Source of the DNA: Calditrichota bacterium
GTDB taxonomy: Bacteria > Calditrichota > Calditrichia > RBG-13-44-9 > J075
Reading direction: 5' to 3'
Length of the DNA stretch: 8,324 bases
NCBI GenBank assembly: GCA_003695285.1
Contig: RFIL01000161.1
Span: 1-8,324 of the forward strand
Shown here piece by piece: positions 1 through 6,410 of the stretch. How positions within the stretch are numbered: the first letter of the stretch is position 1; each line of letters opens with the position of its first letter. A model generated the notes under the pieces. The model saw nothing but the letters and a program-made list of their open reading frames with translations, made no database searches and had not been told where the DNA came from. A program made the position numbers and the translations under genes.

Positions 1-367
1 CAAGGGTTTGGCTGTTCGCCAATTAAAGCGGTACGTGAGCTGGGTTTAGAACGTCGTGAGACAGTTCGGTCCCTATCTGTTGCGGGCGTAGGATACTTGC
101 GGGACTCTGCTCTTAGTACGAGAGGACCGGAGTGGACAGACCTCTGGTGTACCAGTTGTTCCGCCAGGAGCACCGCTGGGTAGCCATGTCTGGTGAGGAT
201 AAGCGCTGAAAGCATCTAAGCGCGAAACCCTGCCCAAGATGAGGTATCCCATCCCTCCTCGAGAGGGTCTGAAGGCGCCTTCGAGATGAGAAGGTTGATA
301 GGCGGTAGGTGTAAGTGCAGCAATGCATTTAGCCGAACCGTACTAATCCGCCGTGCGGCTTGACTTA
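1..367 (+). rRNA. rrl: 23S ribosomal RNA, 3' end (partial)
   Basis: This is the last part of the large-subunit rRNA, covering the end of domain V and domain VI. It contains the near-universal peptidyl-transferase segment around 45-75 (GGTTTAGAACGTCGTGAGAC) and the sarcin-ricin loop AGTACGAGAGGACC at about 115-128, where elongation factors bind. The distance from the sarcin-ricin loop to the inferred end (about 250 nt) matches the E. coli spacing. The 3' boundary near 367 is placed by analogy with the E. coli end (GAGGCTTAACCTT against GCGGCTTGACTTA here), so it is accurate to a few bases only. The 5' part lies outside the window. Antisense open frames across this stretch are meaningless. Confidence 0.98.
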
Positions 368-456
368 CCCTTTTTTCTACCTTCAGCAGAATAGTCGTGC
401 TATACAACAAATAACAACTCAGACTATCTAACAAAATAGATACCGTCTTTAAGTTT

Positions 457-574
<118 letters not shown>

Positions 575-588
575 AACTATTCTTTAAT

Positions 589-622
589 AAAGGGGACATA
601 ATCAATTATGTCCCCTTTTTTT
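589..622 (+). terminator. Rho-independent terminator of the rRNA operon
   Basis: A perfect stem AGGGGACATAA (591-601) pairs with TTATGTCCCCT (606-616) around a TCAA loop. A-T pairs extend it on both sides, and it is followed directly by a run of T residues through 622. It lies 15 nt after the 5S gene and is the expected end of the rrn transcript. Confidence 0.93.
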
Positions 623-726
623 ATGGACAATTCCTTGCACCTCTAATTCAACCTCTTTCTTTCTCCAAAATATTTCTCACGAAGCGACCCATCATTGGGA
701 TCGAACAAAGTGAACTGAGTGGTTCA

Positions 727-752
727 TTGAGTGAACGATACGGTACACTCAA
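727..752. repeat. Small inverted repeat TTGAGTG/CACTCAA upstream of the helical-protein gene
   Basis: A perfect 7-bp inverted repeat (727-733 and 746-752) with a 12-nt spacer lies in the 250-base gene-free leader between the rRNA terminator and the first protein gene. Just upstream, the related half-site ACTGAGTG (about 715-722) falls 11-12 bases before ATTGAGTG, giving three TGAGTG-like half-sites in about 40 bases. This could be an operator, since dyads of this size are typical of dimeric repressors. No convincing sigma-70 -35/-10 pair at correct spacing was found nearby. Confidence 0.3.
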
Positions 753-872
753 CTCTTGAAATGTAAAGTATTAAAATTTCTAACCGTTTGAAAAATATAA
801 ACCTATATTCAGAAGTGAAATCCTGGCATGCAAGTTGAATCAGATATGAATGGAAAAATGAGGTTTAAAAAT

Positions 873-2369
873 ATGAAACAGGTATACTGGAAAATTCTCG
901 TTGTTATTTTCTTACTTCTATCCACCCTTATTCAGGCACAGGGGGATGACATTCATCGAGACCTTGAGGAACTCCGGGCAGCCTTAAAGAAAACAGCTAC
1001 TCTTATCCAGCTGCTCCCATTGCCACCGAATTCTGATTTAAGGAATATGCTGGAGATGAAATTCCAGGAAGCGGAGATGAAGTTTCAGGAGGTACGAGAG
1101 CTGGTACAACAGGGTAGATATCGAAAAGCCCGGGTTTTAGCACGCCAGGTATATTCCATCTTAAAACAGATAGAAGGCATGTTACACAGTCATCCTGTAT
1201 TGAAGATAAAGTTCAGAGAGGAACTGGATCGCCTGATACTGGAAGCCGAAGAGGCCGTGGAAGGCAATGATTCTCCGGAAGCCCTTTATCTTTTAAATCA
1301 AGCCAAGTTTTACCGAATTCGGGCCAATCAGTTATTTTCCCAGGGACGGACGTTTCAATCGCTAGAGTTTTACCGGTTGTCCATGAATTTTGCCCGACAG
1401 GCAATTAAGATTGCAGGGGGGCGATCGGATCGACATCGGGATGTGGATTGGCGAAAGTTGGTAATGGATACCCAAAGTTTACTCGAAGAAGCGAATCGGC
1501 TGGTGGAAACCACTGACAATCGGCGACAAGTAAAGAATTTGTTAAACAAAATTGAGAGAGAATTAAGAGATATACAACATTTGTATGAGCAAAATCGGTA
1601 TGAAGCTGCGAGGCAAAAGTTGATTACTGTTAACCGGGCATTATACCGATTAATCGATTTACTAAGCTCTTCCAACAAAACGGATCTGGAATTATTACAA
1701 ACAGAGTATAGCAATCTTCAACAGGGGATAACCACACTGGAACAGGAACTGACAGATAAAAATTTGCCAGCGGCAAAACGGATGTTGAGTCGAACAAAGG
1801 AGTTGATGCGACAGATTGAAAGACATCTCCATAATGGTCAACCGGAATTAGCAAGACGGAAATTGCGCCTGGCAAATCAAATGTTGGTCAATCTTTATCG
1901 AATTGTTGAAAGACGACAAAAAGATAACCCGGATGAATTGCAACGCTTACTTCAGGTAACCCGGGAAAATTTACAGGAGTTGAAACAGCAGGAGAAACCC
2001 TGGAAAAATGCTGATCAATTTTTGAAATTGATTGAAGAGAATTTGAAAAGGGCTGAGACAGCTTTTCAGAATAAAAATTATCTCCAAAGCAGTCAATTAT
2101 TAAGGTTGACCAATCAGCTCATTTTGAAATACCATCGGATCGTTTTACACCGTTCTCAAAAAGAAATCACCATAGAAGCACTTCAGACGGATTTACAGCG
2201 TTTGAAAAGTCTTCTGGATAGTGTCGAACAAACCCAGGATCATTCTTTAAGAATTCGCTTTGAAAATGCCAGACGTTTGTCTCAACTGGCGGAGCGGGCG
2301 ATGGAACAGAAGCAATATGAGATTGCACAGGAATATATTCAAATGGCTTTTAACCTAATCACTAAATAG
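873..2369 (+). CDS. Exported all-helical repeat protein, six units of ~80 residues (family unknown)
   Basis: I do not recognise a named family. The frame opens at 828, but 873 is preferred: GAGG (860-863) lies 9 nt upstream, and translation from there gives a clean Sec signal peptide (MKQVYWK, then a ~15-residue hydrophobic core, with likely cleavage after IQA). Starts at 828, 846 and 858 would add up to 15 hydrophilic residues in front and have weaker or badly spaced ribosome sites. The mature part of about 475 residues is helix-forming throughout, rich in Q, R, E and L, with no Cys. Six units follow one another with a landmark aromatic/Pro at about residues 83, 161, 243, 324, 403 and 482 (spacing 78-82). 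The pattern is roughly [NG]-x-Y-x-x-A-x3-L-x3-N. It resembles TPR/coiled-coil hairpin scaffolds, so a periplasmic scaffolding or binding role is inferred. A lipoprotein gene follows after 73 bases, probably in one operon. Confidence 0.85.
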   Translation: MKQVYWKILVVIFLLLSTLIQAQGDDIHRDLEELRAALKKTATLIQLLPLPPNSDLRNMLEMKFQEAEMKFQEVRELVQQGRYRKARVLARQVYSILKQIEGMLHSHPVLKIKFREELDRLILEAEEAVEGNDSPEALYLLNQAKFYRIRANQLFSQGRTFQSLEFYRLSMNFARQAIKIAGGRSDRHRDVDWRKLVMDTQSLLEEANRLVETTDNRRQVKNLLNKIERELRDIQHLYEQNRYEAARQKLITVNRALYRLIDLLSSSNKTDLELLQTEYSNLQQGITTLEQELTDKNLPAAKRMLSRTKELMRQIERHLHNGQPELARRKLRLANQMLVNLYRIVERRQKDNPDELQRLLQVTRENLQELKQQEKPWKNADQFLKLIEENLKRAETAFQNKNYLQSSQLLRLTNQLILKYHRIVLHRSQKEITIEALQTDLQRLKSLLDSVEQTQDHSLRIRFENARRLSQLAERAMEQKQYEIAQEYIQMAFNLITK

Positions 2370-2426
2370 ATGGTTTTTTCCCGGGCCCGGAAGAAACTGT
2401 TTTAGAAAAAGGAAAAGATAAAAAAC

Positions 2427-2435
2427 AAAGGAGGT
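2427..2435 (+). promoter_or_regulatory. Strong Shine-Dalgarno site of the lipoprotein gene
   Basis: AAAGGAGGT ends 7 nt before the ATG at 2443. It is nearly a full complement of the 16S 3' tail, so the lipoprotein is expected to be translated efficiently. It is the strongest ribosome site in the window and fixes the start codon. Confidence 0.85.
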
Positions 2436-2442
2436 ACTAAAA

Positions 2443-3438
2443 ATGAGACGCTTAGCATATTTATTCTTGATTGGCTTGCTCTCGATGTTTCTAATGATGT
2501 CATGTCAAAAAGATTCTGACCCGCTGGTATCGGAAGGCGCTGATGATATGGAAATTCAAGAGCTGGCTTCTTCGGATGAAGATGACTATCTCTTTGATCT
2601 TGCGATTGATGATGGAAGTGAGGATGCCATCATCAATGGAAATACCGGTAATGGATTCGGAAAAATTGAGACTCCGCTGGATTCGGTGGTACGGTTTGGT
2701 CGTCATATTAACCGGAGAGGAATACGCCGGGTGGTAATTGAGCGAATCGCTCCGGATACCGTACGGGTGGCTCTGTCCCGTGAGCTTCGAGGTCGCTTTG
2801 TAATTGTTGAGAATGTTCTCAATGATAGCAGTCAAACGGATACCTTTGTGGTTCATCGAAAGCCCTTAACCCATGTTGTGCGACGGGTGGCTCTTTATGT
2901 CCGAAGAGATCGTGGTAATGACTTTCCAACTATGGGTCGTCGCTGGAAGTTATACTCCCTCTCGATGGGACAGGGCAATAGCGTTCCCTATCATACTATC
3001 CAGATCAGTGAAGTGCAGGTATTTACCTCGGAAGGCGATACTCTCACCTTTTCCAATCCTTTGCATAGTATGTTTAACGTGGATAATATCCCTACCTTTG
3101 CTCCAGGTGAAGAGGTAACGGTGCGAGTGAGATTGAAAAATATGACCACTAATCCTGTTGATCCTCAGGGGAATGGTGCCACGGAAACGGTCATTCTCCA
3201 TTACGCTGTTAACCGACATCATCATGCCCGAAAATTCTTTGAATTCGTGGAAATTGACCCGGTTACTGATGAACATATCTACCAGGGAACCTGGACAGTC
3301 AATCAACAGCCCTTCCGAATTTACCATGCGGTAATTGATGCAATTGATAATGGAACTATCTATGATAGTGATACGGACATGTTCCCATATAACTCCACGA
3401 CCTGGAGTGTGCCGTATCGGGTAGCTCCGCATGATTAA
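2443..3438 (+). CDS. Envelope lipoprotein with acidic linker and beta-rich domains (family unknown)
   Basis: This is a 331-residue protein that I cannot assign to a family. It has a type II signal peptide: MRRLAYLF, a hydrophobic stretch, then LMMSC with the lipidated Cys at residue 21. Gln at +2 (no Asp) fits outer-membrane sorting. Residues 24-61 form a very acidic tether (16 Asp/Glu, no Lys/Arg). Residues 82-118 switch to Arg-rich beta-type sequence (GRHINRRGIRRVVIERI), with more Arg to about 167. The C-terminal half (185-327) reads as beta-sandwich material: TFAPGEEVTVRVRLKN at about 218-233 resembles the strand pattern of Ig-like/CARDB-type folds. A second charged patch NRHHHAR lies at 257-263. 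The gene probably shares a transcript with the upstream helical protein and is closed by a strong terminator. Its function is unknown; binding or adhesion at the cell surface or in the periplasm is a guess. Confidence 0.82.
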   Translation: MRRLAYLFLIGLLSMFLMMSCQKDSDPLVSEGADDMEIQELASSDEDDYLFDLAIDDGSEDAIINGNTGNGFGKIETPLDSVVRFGRHINRRGIRRVVIERIAPDTVRVALSRELRGRFVIVENVLNDSSQTDTFVVHRKPLTHVVRRVALYVRRDRGNDFPTMGRRWKLYSLSMGQGNSVPYHTIQISEVQVFTSEGDTLTFSNPLHSMFNVDNIPTFAPGEEVTVRVRLKNMTTNPVDPQGNGATETVILHYAVNRHHHARKFFEFVEIDPVTDEHIYQGTWTVNQQPFRIYHAVIDAIDNGTIYDSDTDMFPYNSTTWSVPYRVAPHD

Positions 3439-3459
3439 TCTTTAAACGCTTCAACATCA

Positions 3460-3490
3460 GCCACTGTCGGGTTTCCCGGCAGTGGCTTTA
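3460..3490 (+). terminator. Rho-independent terminator after the lipoprotein gene
   Basis: A 12-bp stem GCCACTGTCGGG (3460-3471) pairs with CCCGGCAGTGGC (3475-3486) around a TTT loop, with a single T-G wobble. It is followed by TTTATTACAGTTTTT, an interrupted T tract. It begins 21 nt after the lipoprotein stop and separates that gene from the downstream barrel gene. Confidence 0.88.
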
Positions 3491-3575
3491 TTACAGTTTT
3501 TATCTTAGACGATTAATGATTCGGATATCAGTTTGCGACTATAAGGAACAGGTTTTGACCAAAAGAAGGACATCC

Positions 3576-5186
3576 GTGAAATTGAAAGATGAGTCTCTCA
3601 GACACAAATTTGATAGAACTTTGAGAGCGCTAACACTGGGATTAGGATTCCTGTTGATATCCGGTATTGGCCTGCCTCAGGAAGAAGGAACCACAACTGG
3701 TGAAATTGAACAAAACTTATACGAAATACAATATACCAGAATTCAAACCTTATTAATCCAGCACTTTACTGAAGAGCAAGATTCCTTGATTATCTCCTTG
3801 ATTCATGATGCTCAGGATTTAGCCAGAGATAGTTCCTGGACCGAAGCAAGGGAAATTTTAACCACTGTGGAGATGTTGTTAGAGAATCCTGATCAAGACC
3901 CACCCCTTTCTGTTCATCTGAACTCTCAATCCGTAACGTTACCATCGGAAATTTCTACAACTCCCGGGAATTCATCTTTTCAATTAGAGACAGGCGTGGA
4001 TTATTCACTTCAGGAGTATGAATTAAGCTTTCTGGAAAGTGATAGTCTGCTGATAGATGAGTTACAAAATCCGTACATCGGGATTCATTTTTCCCATATG
4101 CTAAATCTGGGAACCCTTCCGATACGATTCAATCACATGCTAAAAGTTGATAATCAATATCTGAATTATAGCCTGTTCAGTTTCCTGGAAAAAGCAAGGA
4201 CAAATTCCTTGCACCGGGTGGATGTTGCGGCCAATCTTTTTGTATCTCAAACTCATCTGGATGCGACTTTCATGGATGGTAATTTTTCATATCTCTGGGG
4301 AAATCCTTATTCATTTGATAATCGATGGTATTTCCAAATCCGGAATCGTATTAAATGGTATCCTCAGCCACAGGATGTGAGCACGAACATTTTTTCCGGC
4401 AGTGCCACAATGTTTTATGAGCATTATTTTACCAGACCTCATTCGTTAGCTATTACCTTCTCTCCCAGCTACTATAAGGAGTGGCATGGATCCCTTTATA
4501 ATTTCTTCCGGAATGGCCTGGATCTGGAATATCAATACCGGGTAAAATACAATCGGTTTATTAAAATATCTTCTCGTTTTGAGTTGAATAATTTCAGGAA
4601 TGAACTAACGGACAGCTTGTATAAAAACAAGTATTTTCAGGTTCAACCGAAAGTAGAGTTTGAAGTAGAATTAAAATCTCATTTTGGAGTGGCAGGAAAT
4701 CTGGAAGTAGAAAGAAAACTCTACAAAACAGCTGATGCCATCTCTCCGGATGAAACATATCTCAACATCAGTCTGGTGCCCAAGATTTATCTGGGGGAAT
4801 TAAACAGTTTCGGTATTGGCGGCTTCTGGGAGAAGCTGACGAATCAGGCCAGAACTTCCAGTGAAGATCAAGCCTTTGCTCGACAGGGAAATTATACTGC
4901 AAAAGGAATACAAATTGTAGCAGAATATATCCAGTTTAGTGGTAGCATGATCGAGCTGGAATATCGTATTAGCTGGAGAGATTACCCTTATGCAGAGGAT
5001 AGTTTCTTAAATTCGTTTTACTCGGATCGTTTCGTCCATTCTATCACTCTCGTTGGATGGATCCCAATTACCCGTAACTGGCAAATACAGCTTTTTGGGA
5101 ATTATGATAATGACCAGGATCGACATTTTGAAAGCAATGATACTCGCAATACCCTACTCAGTGCAGGGATTGTTTATAAATTTTAA
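3576..5186 (+). CDS. Predicted outer-membrane beta-barrel protein with helical N-terminal segment
   Basis: The open frame begins at ATG 3516 (556 residues), but no ribosome site precedes it and it lies only about 25 nt after a terminator. GTG 3576, with AAGGA (3566-3570) 5 nt upstream, is favoured and gives 536 residues starting with a signal sequence (TLRALTLGLGFLLISGIG, roughly residues 15-32). TTG 3555, with TAAGGA 7 nt upstream, is an alternative. Residues ~42-105 are helical and contain DSSWTEAREILTTVEMLL (85-102), one copy of the unit repeated in the protein encoded at 873-2369. From about residue 136 to the end the sequence alternates polar and hydrophobic/aromatic residues in strand after strand, rich in Tyr, Phe and Trp. 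It ends LSAGIVYKF; a C-terminal Phe with alternating hydrophobics is the classic BAM recognition signal. It is too long and diverged to name by eye, and a 16-18 strand barrel is a rough estimate. Transporter, porin or assembly roles are all possible. Confidence 0.8.
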   Translation: MKLKDESLRHKFDRTLRALTLGLGFLLISGIGLPQEEGTTTGEIEQNLYEIQYTRIQTLLIQHFTEEQDSLIISLIHDAQDLARDSSWTEAREILTTVEMLLENPDQDPPLSVHLNSQSVTLPSEISTTPGNSSFQLETGVDYSLQEYELSFLESDSLLIDELQNPYIGIHFSHMLNLGTLPIRFNHMLKVDNQYLNYSLFSFLEKARTNSLHRVDVAANLFVSQTHLDATFMDGNFSYLWGNPYSFDNRWYFQIRNRIKWYPQPQDVSTNIFSGSATMFYEHYFTRPHSLAITFSPSYYKEWHGSLYNFFRNGLDLEYQYRVKYNRFIKISSRFELNNFRNELTDSLYKNKYFQVQPKVEFEVELKSHFGVAGNLEVERKLYKTADAISPDETYLNISLVPKIYLGELNSFGIGGFWEKLTNQARTSSEDQAFARQGNYTAKGIQIVAEYIQFSGSMIELEYRISWRDYPYAEDSFLNSFYSDRFVHSITLVGWIPITRNWQIQLFGNYDNDQDRHFESNDTRNTLLSAGIVYKF

Positions 5187-5251
5187 TCTATAACTTCTTT
5201 CTTGACTATACGCTTCATGAAATATCATTTCTCTTCCTTCCTCTATTATCC

Positions 5252-5280
5252 TTGAAATTGTGTCATCTATACCGTATCTT
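5252..5280 (+). promoter_or_regulatory. Candidate sigma-70 promoter for the SDR-PEGA pair
   Basis: TTGAAA (5252-5257) and TATCTT (5275-5280) are separated by 17 bases and match the -35 and -10 consensus at 5/6 and 4/6. A start near 5287 would give a leader of about 87 nt before the SDR start codon. The 187-base gap before the SDR gene makes a promoter here likely. A weaker alternative, TTGACT (5202) with TATCAT (5223), has only 15-bp spacing. Confidence 0.4.
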
Positions 5281-5333
5281 AATTTTCCAATTTTACACTT
5301 AATTTCTTAGGGAAGATACATGTAAATAGTCTC

Positions 5334-5356
5334 ATCCCATTTCAAGGACGTGGGAT
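5334..5356 (+). promoter_or_regulatory. Small leader hairpin just upstream of the SDR ribosome site
   Basis: ATCCCA (5334-5339) pairs with TGGGAT (5351-5356), with an additional T-G wobble inside, around a loop of about 9 nt. The stem ends 4 nt before the purine-rich ribosome site GGGGAGAGGA (5361-5370). It could tune translation of the SDR gene. No T tract follows, so it is not a terminator. Confidence 0.25.
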
Positions 5357-5373
5357 CATAGGGGAGAGGAAAC

Positions 5374-6357
5374 ATGCGCTATTTTGTCACCGGTGCTACT
5401 GGTTTTATCGGAAGCTGGGTCGCACAATTTCTGGTAGAGAAAGGAGAGGAAGTTACCTGTTTAATTCGGGAGAGCAGCAATTTAAGATGGTTAAAGGAGT
5501 TACCGGTAGAGTTGGTTAAAGGCTCGCTCTTTCAGCCGGAAACACTTAAAGAAGCGATTAAACAAGCCGATTATGTGCTCCATATTGCCGGGGTAACCAA
5601 AGCTTTATCAATTGAGGATTATTACAGGGGTAATGTTGATACCACTCGTAACTTGATGGAGTTGATACGAGGCTATAACCCCGGTATAAAAAAATTGGTA
5701 TTCCTTAGCAGTCAGGCAGCAGTAGGTCCCTCACTTGAGGGCAGAGCATTGGTGGAGAGCGATCCTCCTCATCCCATATCCGATTATGGCCGGAGCAAAC
5801 TCAAAAGTGAAGAAGTTGTTTTAAAATATCAAAATGAGATACCTGTAACCATATTGCGACCTCCGGCTGTTTATGGCCCCAGGGATAGTGACATACTCAA
5901 CGTTTTTAAAAACATTCACTGGGGAGTGAATTTGAAAGTCGGGATAAAAGATCAGGTGGTTAGTATCATCCACGTGCATGATCTGGCCAGAGGCATCATT
6001 CTGGCGGCGGAACTTCCTCAGTCAGCGGGAGAAACGTATTTTATCTGTAATGATGAACCAGTTGCCTGGTCTGAGGTGACTTACTATTTGCAGGATATTA
6101 TGAATAAGAAAAGGGTGATAACCATCTCCATTCCTCCCGGAGTTGCCAGAGGAATCGCCACCCTGATAGAATTTCAGGCACGATTGCGGGGGAAGCCAAC
6201 CATTTTAAATCGGCAAAAAATTGCTGAAGTGGACGCCCAGTACTGGGTGATTTCGAATGAAAAAATCAAAAATCAATTGCATTTTGTTCCTCATATCCCT
6301 TTGTATGATGGATTGTTTGAAACCTGGCGCTGGTATCGTCAGATGGGATGGTTATAA
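5374..6357 (+). CDS. Extended SDR: NAD(P)-dependent epimerase/dehydratase family protein
   Basis: This 327-residue protein has a complete extended short-chain dehydrogenase/reductase layout. An N-terminal Rossmann nucleotide site VTGATGFIGS lies at 5-14 (TGxxGxxG). The sequence also shows VLHIAGVT at 68-75, the catalytic Ser in FLSSQ at 110-114 and the YxxxK pair YGRSK at 138-142 (Tyr138, Lys142). RPPAVYGPRD at 162-171 and the IIHVHDLARGI segment at 198-208 are typical of the NDP-sugar epimerase/3-beta-HSD-like branch. It is cytosolic, with no signal peptide. The usual reaction is NAD(P)-linked oxidation/reduction or epimerisation of a sugar nucleotide, sterol-like or flavonoid-like substrate, but the substrate cannot be read from sequence. 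The C-terminal substrate domain (about 225-327) is intact and all catalytic residues are present. The start is supported by GGAG at 5363-5366. The PEGA protein gene follows 53 bases later, so co-transcription is likely. Confidence 0.93.
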   Translation: MRYFVTGATGFIGSWVAQFLVEKGEEVTCLIRESSNLRWLKELPVELVKGSLFQPETLKEAIKQADYVLHIAGVTKALSIEDYYRGNVDTTRNLMELIRGYNPGIKKLVFLSSQAAVGPSLEGRALVESDPPHPISDYGRSKLKSEEVVLKYQNEIPVTILRPPAVYGPRDSDILNVFKNIHWGVNLKVGIKDQVVSIIHVHDLARGIILAAELPQSAGETYFICNDEPVAWSEVTYYLQDIMNKKRVITISIPPGVARGIATLIEFQARLRGKPTILNRQKIAEVDAQYWVISNEKIKNQLHFVPHIPLYDGLFETWRWYRQMGWL

Positions 6358-6410
6358 ATGGGTCCAGGAAAGGAAGAGCAAATGATCAATAAAAATGAGG
6401 AAAAAGGGTT

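Noticed and set aside
368..456. tRNA gene in the 23S-5S spacer
   Set aside because: No cloverleaf, TTCGA-type T loop or CCA end is visible in these AT-rich 89 bases.
2381..2390. Perfect palindrome CCGGGCCCGG between the helical-protein and lipoprotein genes
   Set aside because: It is self-complementary without a loop, cannot form a good RNA hairpin, and has no T tract after it. A chance occurrence is plausible.
2950..3432. 160-codon antisense open frame over the lipoprotein gene
   Set aside because: The + strand lipoprotein has a strong Shine-Dalgarno site, a lipobox and a terminator. The antisense frame has no ribosome site and no protein-like features.
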